This document shows, one piece after another, positions 21,914 to 30,663 of a stretch of 64,000 nt of DNA. The notes under the pieces were generated by a model. The model searched no databases. It was not told the origin of the DNA and worked only from the letters and a program-made list of their open reading frames with translations. The DNA lies in IMG/VR virus record IMGVR_UViG_3300024346_000014, positions 61,650 to 125,649 of that record; one strand, 5' to 3'. A program made the position numbers and the translations under genes. This DNA comes from a virus. Every line of letters begins with the position of its first letter. The stretch's first letter is position 1.

Positions 21914-22113
21914 TAATCCACAATTCCCATTATTTTAGATTCAGATACACTTGATACTGAAAATTCAGACATACCTTCTCCAAATTTAGTGTTTAGCTTT
22001 TCTTCTACTTCAGTGACAGATTCCGCTGAAACTAGATATTCTTCCTTAGTCGTTTGTACTTTACCGTTGTTGTCGTTTATTGATTCGAATTTAACTTTTG
22101 CTACCCAATACAT
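21913..22113 (-). CDS. DUF4494-like protein (66 aa)
   Basis: It starts MYWVAKVKFESINDNNGKVQ and continues TTKEEYLVSAESVTEVEEKL. That is the pattern of DUF4494-type proteins from Bacteroidota and their phages (short beta strands, E.YLV.A.S.TEAE). The family has no known function. Its presence supports a Bacteroidota host. Confidence 0.65.
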   Translation of the reverse strand: MYWVAKVKFESINDNNGKVQTTKEEYLVSAESVTEVEEKLNTKFGEGMSEFSVSSVSESKIMGIVD

Positions 22114-22393
22114 ATTTTATATTTTTTTTTAGTTTATAATTTATATTACTTATTATTCCTTTTACACCAAGCTCTTTGAGTCTATAGATGAATTGATTTA
22201 TTTCATATATACCTAATTTATAAGGTTTTTCATTATACATTACCCAATTTATAAAATATGAGTTAGTATAATTACCTACGAAATAAGCATCGTATGAACT
22301 ATATTTTTTAACAAATTTATCGTGTCCTATTTCAAGATACTCTTTTTTTAAGTAGTTCTTTTTATTAGGTATTATCTTCTTATTAAAGCTCAC
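22091..22393 (-). CDS. hypothetical basic protein (100 aa)
   Basis: Lysine- and tyrosine-rich throughout, starting MSFNKKIIPNKKNYLKKEYL. It overlaps both neighbours by 10-23 bases. No motif is recognised. Confidence 0.6.
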   Translation of the reverse strand: MSFNKKIIPNKKNYLKKEYLEIGHDKFVKKYSSYDAYFVGNYTNSYFINWVMYNEKPYKLGIYEINQFIYRLKELGVKGIISNINYKLKKNIKYVLGSKS

Positions 22394-23342
22394 TTGAAAT
22401 AGTATTTTCTGTTTTTTCTAAGTTTTCGTTTTCAGAAACTGCTCTTCCTTTCATTTCTTCCCAGTCTCTGTTTTGTCTAACAATAGCGTTCGTAGTAGAC
22501 GCTCCAAATAAAGTAGGTAATGATGTACTTAATTCATCTGCAACATTTAATATAGCTGCCATATCTTTAGGAAAACAATGGCCTCCGTAACCAAAATCTC
22601 CATCTGGACCCGGTACCATAGTATGAGTATTTCCTATTCTAGGATCAAGTAATGTCGCTGATACTACTGAATTAAAATCTATATCATGAGAAACTGTTTT
22701 ATCTTTATTAATTGAATTAGTTAATACGTACATATCATTGAAAAAACTAACTTTAGTAGCTAAAAATAAATTAGTCATGTATTTAGTTAATTCAGCTTCT
22801 GCTGTATTTAATACTGATATATTGGCCTTTGGAAAAACCTTTTTGAAAAGATTAGTAATAGGTTTAATGTGTTCTGCCCAGTCTATTCCTAATATTATTC
22901 TATCTTGGTTTTCAAAATCTTCTACTGAATTGGCTTCAGTTAAAAATTCTGGACTAAAACTAATGCCAACTCGTCTATACTTTCTATTTAAGGACTCGGT
23001 TGTTCCAGGAGGAACAGTTGACTTAAGTACAGCTATTGTATTTTTATCTAAGCCTATGCTTGCGTCATCTATTTGACAAATAACATCTTCTACTATATTG
23101 AGATCGCATTTACCACTTTTAAACATGGGTGTAGGTACACATACAAATACAATATCACATTTTTCTACTATATTAGAAATTTCTAATTTCTCAATAACGT
23201 AATTATCCTTAGTGAATAATCCACATTTAGATTCATCTAAATCACATGTGTAAACATTATGAGTTTGTTTAAATTTTTCCCTGACGGCGGTGCCAACAAA
23301 GCCTTGACCTATTATTCCTACATTCATATCCCGTAATTCCAT
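22383..23342 (-). CDS. UDP-glucose/GDP-mannose dehydrogenase family protein
   Basis: The 319 residues hold the NAD-binding GQGFVG (12-17), the FSPEF segment with E132, the central-domain K187/K197/N202 and the catalytic cysteine C256 in GYGGHCFPKD. This is the core of enzymes that oxidise nucleotide sugars to uronic acids. It is shorter than the usual 400-450 residues and lacks the C-terminal UDP-binding domain. A reduced or altered specificity is therefore possible. The second ATG (MNVGIIGQG, 23327) is an equally good start. Confidence 0.85.
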   Translation of the reverse strand: MELRDMNVGIIGQGFVGTAVREKFKQTHNVYTCDLDESKCGLFTKDNYVIEKLEISNIVEKCDIVFVCVPTPMFKSGKCDLNIVEDVICQIDDASIGLDKNTIAVLKSTVPPGTTESLNRKYRRVGISFSPEFLTEANSVEDFENQDRIILGIDWAEHIKPITNLFKKVFPKANISVLNTAEAELTKYMTNLFLATKVSFFNDMYVLTNSINKDKTVSHDIDFNSVVSATLLDPRIGNTHTMVPGPDGDFGYGGHCFPKDMAAILNVADELSTSLPTLFGASTTNAIVRQNRDWEEMKGRAVSENENLEKTENTISSEL

Positions 23343-23416
23343 TTAAATAAATATTTTATAATATAATTTATTATACCGGGATTCAGTTAACGGTTTTAAA
23401 AAAGAATAAAAAATAT

Positions 23417-23881
23417 TTAATTCCTTTTATCTAGTATGTTATCAAAAGAATCAGGAAGTAAATTTATTTTACCGTTGGATTTCTTTTTGAGAAAATAAGC
23501 AAAGACAGTATACATAGTAGAGGAACCAGGTATCGGAGTAGTTAACATAACTAAAACAAATGGTAACATCTTAGGAACATCTTTTAATTGATGTAATGCT
23601 TCGTCTAACTCCTGCTTGGTTGGCATATCACTTCTAGTTTTTAAATTCAACTTGTTACGTAAGCGCCTATTAAATACATTTAACATATTGGAAGTTTCAG
23701 ATCCTTCTTTTTTAAATGCAACAATTACATTTTTGGATATTTCCTTTACTCTGCTTGCTTTATTTAGAATAAATTTTTTAAATGTTTTGTGTTCGGATTG
23801 TTTAGAATATTCCTCTAATAATAATTCATAATAGTCATTAGTAAATGATTTATACAATTCTATATGTTTATTATTCTTCAT
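23417..23881 (-). CDS. LETM1-like C-terminal domain protein (154 aa)
   Basis: I start at the ATG at 23881 (MKNNKHIELYKSF), which overlaps the stop region of the upstream zinc-ribbon gene. The C-terminus TKQELDEALHQLKDVPKMLP..IPGSSTMYTVFAYFLKKKS..LLPDSF resembles the short hydrophobic LETM1-type tail found in phage and Bacteroidota proteins. A membrane-associated role is suggested by the hydrophobic segment at about residues 110-135. The function is unknown. Confidence 0.6.
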   Translation of the reverse strand: MKNNKHIELYKSFTNDYYELLLEEYSKQSEHKTFKKFILNKASRVKEISKNVIVAFKKEGSETSNMLNVFNRRLRNKLNLKTRSDMPTKQELDEALHQLKDVPKMLPFVLVMLTTPIPGSSTMYTVFAYFLKKKSNGKINLLPDSFDNILDKRN

Positions 23882-24047
23882 TTTCTTTGTGATCAATATC
23901 GTCTTCTGAAATAGAAATGGGCATTCCTTTTAGTTGATCGTTTACGCATTTCCAACAAGTAACAGCCGTTGCTTCAGAGCTAACGTTTTTTACGGTTTCT
24001 TCGCATATTTTACAATCTAAATCTTTTCTACTGTATGATTTTTTCAT
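23871..24047 (-). CDS. small zinc-ribbon protein (58 aa)
   Basis: C12-KIC15 and C31-WKC34 form a typical two-knuckle zinc ribbon, followed by an acidic tail. It overlaps the next gene's ATG and the upstream DUF192 gene's stop, so it is part of the operon. A nucleic-acid or protein-binding adaptor role is possible. Confidence 0.7.
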   Translation of the reverse strand: MKKSYSRKDLDCKICEETVKNVSSEATAVTCWKCVNDQLKGMPISISEDDIDHKENEE

Positions 24048-24460
24048 ATTGAAAGTTTAATACTTTTATTTCCATGCCTAGCATACCATCCTGATCTAGT
24101 CTCAACTGCGTATTGTGCAGGCTTTTTGCATGTAAAAATTTTTGGGTAACTATCAGGAGACATTGTCATAGAATCTATTAATTCTTTATTTGAATTAAAA
24201 AAAAGTATGTCTAAGGGAAAACTAACATCTTTCATCCAAAAAGATGCCTGTATCTCTGAAGGATACACGAATAGAATACCTTCATTATCAGAAGGCTCTT
24301 TTTCATCTTGATATCCTTTAAGTTGAGATTGAGGAGTAGACGCTATTTTTAGCTTCATTGGACATTTTCCTAAATTACAATCAATTGTCTTGTTGTCTAC
24401 TGTATCCTGTTTACAGTAGTTTTCAAATAGAAGAATTGATCTTTTGTAATTAGAGTCCAT
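24044..24460 (-). CDS. DUF192 protein with capsid-targeting-like N-terminus (138 aa)
   Basis: Residues 30-138 match DUF192/UPF0127: GILFVYP, SFWMKDVSFPLDILFFN and the terminal YAVETRSGWYARHG. The family is small and beta-rich, with no proven activity. The first 14 residues (MDSNYKRSILLFEN) resemble the (I/L)-x-E terminated N-peptides of neighbouring proteins. A cysteine-containing linker (NYCKQ..DCNLGKC) follows. Confidence 0.75.
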   Translation of the reverse strand: MDSNYKRSILLFENYCKQDTVDNKTIDCNLGKCPMKLKIASTPQSQLKGYQDEKEPSDNEGILFVYPSEIQASFWMKDVSFPLDILFFNSNKELIDSMTMSPDSYPKIFTCKKPAQYAVETRSGWYARHGNKSIKLSI

Positions 24461-24541
24461 TTAAAAGCTGAATAAGCATAGATATCTATTATTAAAATAA
24501 CAGTTACCTATGCTTTAATATATTTTTAGCAAGGTTGAATT

Positions 24542-24895
24542 TTAAATTTCTTCTTCTTCCTCTTCTTCGTCTTCTTCAACTTCTTCGTCCTCGTCTTCGT
24601 CTTCTTCTTCGACTTCTTCGTCCTCGTCTTCTTCCTCTTCGTCTTCTCCACCTTCTAATGCAGATAATCTTTCTTCGAGGTCATCAACTACAGCTTTAAG
24701 ATCTTCCATGGTAAGTTCTTCTTCGTCTTCGCCTTCTTCCATATCTAGATCTGGATCTTCATCCATTTCATCCATATCTTCTTCAGGTGCTTCTGAATAA
24801 TTATCCATGCTCATAGCGAATTGGTTATCAGTTTCTTCCATTTCATTCAGTCTATTCTTCATGAAGGAATTAAAGTTAGCAATTTTTCTTTTCAT
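24542..24895 (-). CDS. highly acidic probable prohead core protein (117 aa)
   Basis: The N-terminus MKRKIANFNSFMKNRLNE is basic and ends in an L-N-E site. The rest is overwhelmingly Glu/Asp, with a short coiled coil (MEDLKAVVDDLEERLSALEG). T4 head core proteins such as gp67 are similarly small, acidic and processed. A late-type box lies upstream. I infer a scaffold/core role; sequence identity to gp67 is not evident. Confidence 0.65.
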   Translation of the reverse strand: MKRKIANFNSFMKNRLNEMEETDNQFAMSMDNYSEAPEEDMDEMDEDPDLDMEEGEDEEELTMEDLKAVVDDLEERLSALEGGEDEEEEDEDEEVEEEDEDEDEEVEEDEEEEEEEI

Positions 24896-24905
24896 TTTAC
24901 TAATG

Positions 24906-24922
24906 TTTATTTTATTTATATA
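24906..24922 (-). promoter_or_regulatory. T4-type late promoter box
   Basis: On the minus strand TATATAAATAAAATAAA lies about 11 bases upstream of the acidic core protein start. Confidence 0.6.
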
Positions 24923-24953
24923 TCTGCTTTAAACAAATAAAAAACTAAAAAAA

Positions 24954-25460
24954 TTATTTAGAATTATTTAATTTATTTTCTAATTCAGATATTTGACTAT
25001 CTATCATTTGCAATTGTTGTATTCCATTTTGTAATACTAGAAACATTCCCAATTGACTTTGAGCAGAATGAGAATTTTTACCATTCATTGATCCTATAAA
25101 TACACTCATTGCTTCTATTGCATCATTCCTAACGCTCATTTTCTGTGATTCTGTAGATTTACTATCTAGTGAAGCTAAAGATGCTTCTAATGTAAGCATA
25201 AGGATACTTAATAAATAAGCTTGATTAGGACCAGACCAAGGAGTATCATTCTTAAAAGTATTTCTAATTCTTTTAAATACATCATATGTTGCATCTAAAG
25301 TAACACTTCCATTTTTTCTAAATTCCTTTAATTGAGTTAATCTTTCGTCATCCGTTAGTTCCTTTTCAGGTACATCCGGTGTTTCTGTTATTGTTTCTTT
25401 CGCGGTATTTTCTTTTTCTTCTACCGTTTCAGTTTGTTGATTTGAATTTAATTCCATCAT
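24954..25460 (-). CDS. hypothetical helical late protein (168 aa)
   Basis: An acidic, disordered N-terminus of about 50 residues (TVEEKENTAKETITETPDVP) precedes a helical domain and a C-terminal coiled coil (QLQMIDSQISELENKLN). It is located between the core-like and annexin-like genes, so a virion function is likely. No family is recognised. Confidence 0.65.
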   Translation of the reverse strand: MMELNSNQQTETVEEKENTAKETITETPDVPEKELTDDERLTQLKEFRKNGSVTLDATYDVFKRIRNTFKNDTPWSGPNQAYLLSILMLTLEASLASLDSKSTESQKMSVRNDAIEAMSVFIGSMNGKNSHSAQSQLGMFLVLQNGIQQLQMIDSQISELENKLNNSK

Positions 25461-25512
25461 AGCTAAAATTTTATTATTATTATACCTATTACTTTTAAGT
25501 AGTTTTAAAATT

Positions 25513-27126
25513 TTATTTCTTAGCTGCTGCTAGTTTTGTTTTAACTTGGTTTACATAAGGACCTGTTCCAGTCATGGCTGCCCAATAGCATCCTACTATT
25601 TCTTCCATTGTTGCTTCTAATTCACTCGCAATAACATCTTCGTAAAAATTACTTCCTGCGTAAGCACTTTCATATTCTTTTTTAGTAGCAATAGCAGTTT
25701 CTTTATCCATACTTAGTATCATCAAAGCAATAGCCATTTCGTCTGAATTATCTGTCCATCCATCCATTGCATCGTATAACATAGCTGCTAATTCAGCGGC
25801 TGCTAATTGTTTATATTGGCTCATTGCTTTTGCTGGATCAGCGTTAGTTTGATCATAATATCCCATCAATTCAGCTGGGTTATATGGATTGAACATATCG
25901 TCCATTTGTTCATCTGATCCCGCTATACCTTCTAGATTTCCAGTTTCAGCTTTACTAATTGCTCCTGTTAATCCAGCAGCTACTGCTAGTTTAGTAGCAG
26001 TTTTCATGCTCATTCCACCTGCTTTACCTGCGTTAAGTAAAAGACTATCTACGCCAACATTGAATACGAGTGTACCTGTTCCGGTACTGGTTACCTGTTG
26101 AAGTTTTACCATGCTTTTACCGGCTGCGTTTGTAAAGTATTTAGTAATTTTTACATTTGAAACGTTTTTAGCTTTTGATAACCATTCAACTGTTTTACCA
26201 ACTGGCATAAAAGCTTTGGCTTTAGCAAGTCTACCTGCTGCGCCCAATGCTTTCCAGGCCTTTGTCATAGTTGGAGTTACTCTAGCGAAAACCTTACCTG
26301 CTTTTAAAGCTTTACCGGCAGCCTTTGCAGTATTAGCGGCTTTAGCTAATTTTTTAGACTTAGAAACAGCTTTCCCTATTTTAGTGGCAGCTTTTCCTGC
26401 TCCAATAGCAGCTCGGCCTGCAGAAGTTGCTGCTAAAGATGCTCCTAAAGTAGGAACGGCAAGGATTAATAATCCTAAATCGGTAAAAATAGTTCCCCAA
26501 CTAATTCCTCTAATAATAGATTTAGGTATAGGTCTTTTAGCAAGTGCCATTGCACATGCTTCATCTCTCCCGTCAAAATCTCCATCAATCCATTCATCTA
26601 ATGTATATCCTTCGTACTTAGTTCCAAAAGCATCAGCATTAAAAATATCAAAAACTCTTTGTGTACCTCTTTCTGATACATTCCTTTCACATAAATCCAT
26701 ATGAATAGCTGCAACGGCAGAAGCATATTGAAGTTCATCTGTTCCCATACCGTCCATTGATTTATATACATAACCGGCAATAGTCGAAAGATTTAAATCA
26801 CCAACTAATGTTTTTTCATTTTCTAAAGATACCATTATTCTAGGTTCACCTGAATTAGATCTATCTATTGTTAGGGCCATTTCATCTCCGGGTTTTACTT
26901 TGAATTTAGAGCCATCGAGAATAATAGATGCTTCGGATATCGAACCATCGGCTACTTTTTGATATGCTGTATTTATTTCTTCTAATAAATTTTCGTTTGA
27001 ATCTAGATATTGTTTTAATCTCTCATTAGCATCTTCTGAAAAAACAGCAATTGTGGTATTTTGCTCAACTATCATTTTTCCATAGTTACTATACCAAGTT
27101 GGAAGTGAATTATTTTTATTTGACAT
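25513..27126 (-). CDS. annexin-repeat-like protein with hydrophobic core (537 aa)
   Basis: Two segments resemble annexin repeats: about 118-198 (YKSMDGMGTDELQYASAV) and about 450-512 (LYDAMDGWTDNSDEMAIAL, then YEDVIASELEATMEEIV). Between them lie a strongly hydrophobic stretch (about 207-245) and a long Ala/Lys/Gly-rich helical region (about 235-320). That region resembles the pretoxin or pore-associated segments of polymorphic toxins. An internal virion protein that contacts or crosses membranes during DNA delivery would fit. This is inferred from architecture; no close relative is known to me. Confidence 0.65.
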   Translation of the reverse strand: MSNKNNSLPTWYSNYGKMIVEQNTTIAVFSEDANERLKQYLDSNENLLEEINTAYQKVADGSISEASIILDGSKFKVKPGDEMALTIDRSNSGEPRIMVSLENEKTLVGDLNLSTIAGYVYKSMDGMGTDELQYASAVAAIHMDLCERNVSERGTQRVFDIFNADAFGTKYEGYTLDEWIDGDFDGRDEACAMALAKRPIPKSIIRGISWGTIFTDLGLLILAVPTLGASLAATSAGRAAIGAGKAATKIGKAVSKSKKLAKAANTAKAAGKALKAGKVFARVTPTMTKAWKALGAAGRLAKAKAFMPVGKTVEWLSKAKNVSNVKITKYFTNAAGKSMVKLQQVTSTGTGTLVFNVGVDSLLLNAGKAGGMSMKTATKLAVAAGLTGAISKAETGNLEGIAGSDEQMDDMFNPYNPAELMGYYDQTNADPAKAMSQYKQLAAAELAAMLYDAMDGWTDNSDEMAIALMILSMDKETAIATKKEYESAYAGSNFYEDVIASELEATMEEIVGCYWAAMTGTGPYVNQVKTKLAAAKK

Positions 27127-27151
27127 TTTAAATAGCTTTTATTTTTTTAAA

Positions 27152-28261
27152 TTATAAACCCGCATCTACTGAGGTTCTATCTGCTGGATCTTGTTTTTCA
27201 GCTTGATATATTTGATTACCATCTGTGTAGAATAATATATCCTTTACGGTCCAATCTCCTCCATTAGGGTATTTTGCTTCATAAGCAGCAATTAATTGTT
27301 TAAGGTATTCAGTATCAGTATATATTCTTTTAAAGAATTCCCTATCCTTAGCATTAGTTATCGCAGTAGTTGAACCGTTTTTATTAATCCAAAATGGTTC
27401 TCCATCTTTTAAAGATATCCAACCTTCATTGGAACCATCTCTACTTACTGCCCAGAATTTTAATTCTCCTTTTTCTCCTTCGTCAATTGTAATCGTATAT
27501 AAAAGACCGTCTGCTCCACTTTGATATTCAAATTTCTTACCTATTAAAGAATCATCAGGTAAAGGTATATCATCCACTATCTCATCTTCAATTTCTTCTA
27601 CTTCTACATCATCATCTACTACTACATCATCTACTACTTCAGTTTCATCTTCAACCTTAATAATTGTATTTGAAAGAGCTTGCTGATTTATAGCTAGTTG
27701 GTTATCGATTGCCATTATAGCTTTTATATTTATGTAATTTACTCCATCTATTGAAACTAATTCAGTACCGTCTGTTGCGATAGCATCCTGTTTTTTCAAA
27801 AGCTCAGCCCTATTTAGTATAGTAAACTGTATTTTTTGTTTTCTGTCATTGTCTATTCTAACAGAGTAGGCTATGATTTTATTCTGAAAAAATAATTGGT
27901 CTAATTTACCATATTGATTTACGAATGAATTTTCACCATTTAAAAATTGAGTTAGAGCATTTTGCCCTTCAGCATTTAAATTTGAGTTTTTATCTAACCA
28001 GTTATAATCATTTACTAGTTTTACTATAAAATTAGAGGTATCTTGAGCTTTCCATACTACTTTATGTTTTACTCCAGTTGCATCTCTATATACTTCCTTT
28101 CCTCTTACTCCTGTTATCTTATCGCTACCTTGCCCTAACGAAGAGCCGGCTTTCTTTAAAGCCTTTTTTTCTTTTCTTTTTTCACGAGCCTTTTTAAAAA
28201 GTTGTTCGTCTACGTGATTAGATGATTTGTCAAAATCACTAAAGCTTTTAATAGTCTTCAT
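27152..28261 (-). CDS. probable virion-internal protein (369 aa)
   Basis: The N-terminus MKTIKSFSDFDKSSNHVDEQ resembles the other targeting-like peptides, although the cut site (VDE) is less canonical. A lysine-rich segment, a mixed domain, an acidic Val/Asp/Glu linker (about 205-235) and a beta-rich C-terminal domain follow. Head-internal location is suggested by the N-terminus and neighbours only. The family is unknown. Confidence 0.6.
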   Translation of the reverse strand: MKTIKSFSDFDKSSNHVDEQLFKKAREKRKEKKALKKAGSSLGQGSDKITGVRGKEVYRDATGVKHKVVWKAQDTSNFIVKLVNDYNWLDKNSNLNAEGQNALTQFLNGENSFVNQYGKLDQLFFQNKIIAYSVRIDNDRKQKIQFTILNRAELLKKQDAIATDGTELVSIDGVNYINIKAIMAIDNQLAINQQALSNTIIKVEDETEVVDDVVVDDDVEVEEIEDEIVDDIPLPDDSLIGKKFEYQSGADGLLYTITIDEGEKGELKFWAVSRDGSNEGWISLKDGEPFWINKNGSTTAITNAKDREFFKRIYTDTEYLKQLIAAYEAKYPNGGDWTVKDILFYTDGNQIYQAEKQDPADRTSVDAGL

Positions 28262-28293
28262 GTAGTGAAATGTATTTTATTTTATATATATGA

Positions 28294-28313
28294 CAAATAA
28301 ATAAAAAAAATAG
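28294..28313 (+). promoter_or_regulatory. T4-type late promoter box
   Basis: CAAATAAATAAAAAAAATAG lies 15 bases upstream of the ATG at 28328 and heads the plus-strand unit that runs to 33926. Confidence 0.55.
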
Positions 28314-28327
28314 CCTTTACTTGTAAA

Positions 28328-29095
28328 ATGAATATTAGATCATTTAATGAATATGAACAATATATAAATGGAAACGACAAAGATATTGTCAATAAAATAC
28401 ACATTTTGAAAGAAGGAAACTTTAATTATACGTCTCCTTTTATAAAAATAAATTCAGTACAGGAAGCAGCTGATATGCCTGTATTAATATGTAATGATTT
28501 TAAAATATCTAATTTAAACGAGTCTAATGTTTCTAATGTATATAATTCATTTAATTTTAAAAAGGGTAGTAATTACATTAAGAAACATATAGGAGAATCT
28601 TTTATACCTAAAGCAGTTAACAACAGAAATAATGTAAAAAGATTAAAATTTCCTATAGTAGCTTCTAGTAAAAGTAGATCCACTACATATAATTCATTAT
28701 ACAAATTCAATAAGTCGGAAAATGATTATAGTAAATTTCAAGAAAAAATAATACCTAAAACTAAGTATGAAGCGTTGATGTTCAATAATGAACTTGTTTC
28801 AGTTTATGAAAAAATAAACGATAAGCTTTACGAAAAAAATAATTTAGGTAATTTAAAAAAGGCTATTGAAAACATAACTAATAAAGTATCTGAAAGTCAC
28901 GGTTTCAATGCCTACTATCTTAGTATATACGAGTCTACTGATGGAAGATATTATTTAAATAAAATAAAGAAATGTAAATCTTTTAATGAAAAACAATCAT
29001 ATCAATTGTATGTAAAAGTATATGAACATCACTATGGATATAAGATACCTACATGGTTTAAAAATAAAATAAAAGATATAGATGCTGATAATTAA
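28328..29095 (+). CDS. hypothetical protein with targeting-like N-terminus (255 aa)
   Basis: It begins MNIRSFNEYEQYINGNDKDI with a HILKEG site at about residues 27-32, a good (I/L)-x-E|G match. The remainder is basic and rich in Asn, Ser and Tyr, with no recognised domain. It is the first gene of the plus-strand late cluster and overlaps the bS21 gene by 14 bases. Confidence 0.65.
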   Translation: MNIRSFNEYEQYINGNDKDIVNKIHILKEGNFNYTSPFIKINSVQEAADMPVLICNDFKISNLNESNVSNVYNSFNFKKGSNYIKKHIGESFIPKAVNNRNNVKRLKFPIVASSKSRSTTYNSLYKFNKSENDYSKFQEKIIPKTKYEALMFNNELVSVYEKINDKLYEKNNLGNLKKAIENITNKVSESHGFNAYYLSIYESTDGRYYLNKIKKCKSFNEKQSYQLYVKVYEHHYGYKIPTWFKNKIKDIDADN

Positions 29096-29261
29096 AGTCA
29101 TTGATGGAAAAATAGAATATGCTTTAAAGAAGTATAAAAAGAAAAATAGAGATACTCAAGTTTTAAAACAACTACGAGATAGGATGACGTATACTAAAAA
29201 GTCTGAATATAAACGAAATATTAAAAATAAAGCTATACGAAAAAACAATTATGAAAAATAG
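29082..29261 (+). CDS. rpsU: ribosomal protein bS21 homologue
   Basis: The 59 residues start MLIIKVIDGKIEYALKKYKK and continue KNRDTQVLKQLRDRMTYTKK. This matches the bS21 pattern of a VK.G..IE.ALK..K strand-helix followed by L..LR.R..Y.K and a basic tail. It overlaps both neighbouring genes, so it is expressed with late virion genes. bS21 sits near the anti-Shine-Dalgarno end of 16S rRNA, which in Flavobacteriia is masked by bS21/bS18/bS6. A phage version could therefore change message choice. Confidence 0.85.
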   Translation: MLIIKVIDGKIEYALKKYKKKNRDTQVLKQLRDRMTYTKKSEYKRNIKNKAIRKNNYEK

Positions 29262-29832
29262 AATCAAATCATTTAGTCAATATATAGGTAGCTCTTTGAT
29301 ATCTGAAAATCTACAATATCACATATCTAATTCAATATCTATAGTAGAGACAGTATTTAGACCAGGCAGTGTTTCTCACATAGAACTTCTTAATGAAGCT
29401 AGATCATTATATAAATCAGGAGAATTACAACTGAGCGGAGATGATGCTTTTCTTTTTGATACAACAGATCTAGGTAGAACAGGAATCTATGAAGGAGTTG
29501 TGGTTCCACTTGACTTACCACTTGAAGATTTTATTTTAAATGAAGCAAAATATAAAGGACGAGAAGTTAAACTTAACTATCCTACTAGAGGAGGATCCAA
29601 AAAGTTCAAAGTATATGTTAAAAATCCTAAGACTGGAAATGTTAAGATGTTACAAATAGGTGATACCACAGGTTTAAAAGCGAAAGTAAGTAACCCTAAA
29701 GCTAGAAAGAGTTTTGCTGCAAGACATAAATGTCACTTAAAGAAAGATAAAACAACAGCTGGATATTGGTCCTGTAGAATTAACAAATATGCTCATCTTT
29801 GGGGAGGAAAAACGTATCCAGGATATTGGTAA
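29251..29832 (+). CDS. probable virion protein with targeting-like N-terminus (193 aa)
   Basis: The N-terminus MKNRIKSFSQYIGSSLISEN ends in an L-I-S-E site. The C-terminal 75 residues (FKVYVKNPKTGNVKMLQIGD..ARKSFAARHKC..KDKTTAGYWSCR) match a module seen at the end of several marine T4-like phage structural proteins. I recall it as DUF5872-like. The module is basic with conserved Cys/His, so it may bind DNA or metal. The exact function is not established. Confidence 0.7.
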   Translation: MKNRIKSFSQYIGSSLISENLQYHISNSISIVETVFRPGSVSHIELLNEARSLYKSGELQLSGDDAFLFDTTDLGRTGIYEGVVVPLDLPLEDFILNEAKYKGREVKLNYPTRGGSKKFKVYVKNPKTGNVKMLQIGDTTGLKAKVSNPKARKSFAARHKCHLKKDKTTAGYWSCRINKYAHLWGGKTYPGYW

Positions 29833-30116
29833 ACACTGACCCATATATTGAGCATGAAATCGACAATGACGTAGTCATTAGAACGTTTAAAGAATCTACC
29901 GATTCAGAGGATTTTATGTGGCATAGGGATTTAGAAGACAGGGAAATAGAATCCCTTAACAAGAACAATTGGCAAATTCAATTAGAGAATGAATTACCAA
30001 AGAATATAGATCCTGGGCAAACTATCAAAATTCCAAATGGAAAGTGGCATAGGGTCATAAAAGGAACAGGAATCGCGATATATAAAATAAAAAAGAATTA
30101 TAATGGGACATCATAA
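29826..30116 (+). CDS. small conserved-type phage protein, TTG start (96 aa)
   Basis: No ATG suits this frame. A TTG at 29826 overlaps the preceding TAA (TTGGTAA) and gives a coupled start, and another TTG lies at 29799. The sequence FMWHRDLEDREIESLNKNNW..IPNGKWHRVIKGTG is cupin-like and resembles small proteins conserved in T4-like cyanophages. The WHRD and WHRVIKG histidines could bind a metal. The function is unknown. Confidence 0.65.
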   Translation: MVNTDPYIEHEIDNDVVIRTFKESTDSEDFMWHRDLEDREIESLNKNNWQIQLENELPKNIDPGQTIKIPNGKWHRVIKGTGIAIYKIKKNYNGTS

Positions 30117-30129
30117 ACAAAAAAACTAT

Positions 30130-30663
30130 ATGTTTTTTAAGAATTTGCAACAAATAATGAGACAAGCAACTTTGCTTTATCAAATGGATCCTGATATGTT
30201 AGATGATATATTACAACAAGGCCATGATTGGGCAGATGATCATGTATCGGTAGCTAAAGAAAATATGGATCAAGTATTTGATTTTATTATGAATACAACA
30301 AAGGAGGTTCCTGTACCAAATAATGATATGCAAACTGATAGTATTTCAAAAAATTTAGATTTTGATTTTATGGCATCTGAAAGTGTAGTAGTTGGCTTTA
30401 ACGATTTTATAAAAGTAAATGAGAAAAAAAAACTAGAATTTCATCATTCTGATGCTCCGGATGCCAATGGAAAATTTAAAAAACTAGGAATAAAAGCATT
30501 AGCTGAATGGTTGATTAAAACAAGAAAAGGTGACATGAGAAAAATAACCGGAAGTCTTAATCAACAAATAAACTTTAATAAAAAGTCAGATCCAGCATAT
30601 GCTAAAAAGATGGAAAAAGTTAGAGATAAAGTCTTGATTTTATTAAAAAAAGATAAAGATTAA
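30130..30663 (+). CDS. phage structural-type protein (177 aa)
   Basis: I start at the ATG at 30130 (MFFKNLQQIMRQATLLYQMD), 13 bases after the previous stop with an A-rich leader. An in-frame ATG at 30103 would overlap. The N-terminal helical part, including LDDILQQGHDWADDHVSVAK, resembles small proteins found among T4-like virion genes. The C-terminal part is lysine-rich. The role is not known. Confidence 0.6.
   Translation: MFFKNLQQIMRQATLLYQMDPDMLDDILQQGHDWADDHVSVAKENMDQVFDFIMNTTKEVPVPNNDMQTDSISKNLDFDFMASESVVVGFNDFIKVNEKKKLEFHHSDAPDANGKFKKLGIKALAEWLIKTRKGDMRKITGSLNQQINFNKKSDPAYAKKMEKVRDKVLILLKKDKD

Noticed and set aside
26111-26704. Plus-strand frame of 197 codons
   Set aside because: It is antisense to the Ala/Lys-rich part of the annexin-like gene and reflects its codon bias; there is no promoter or leader.
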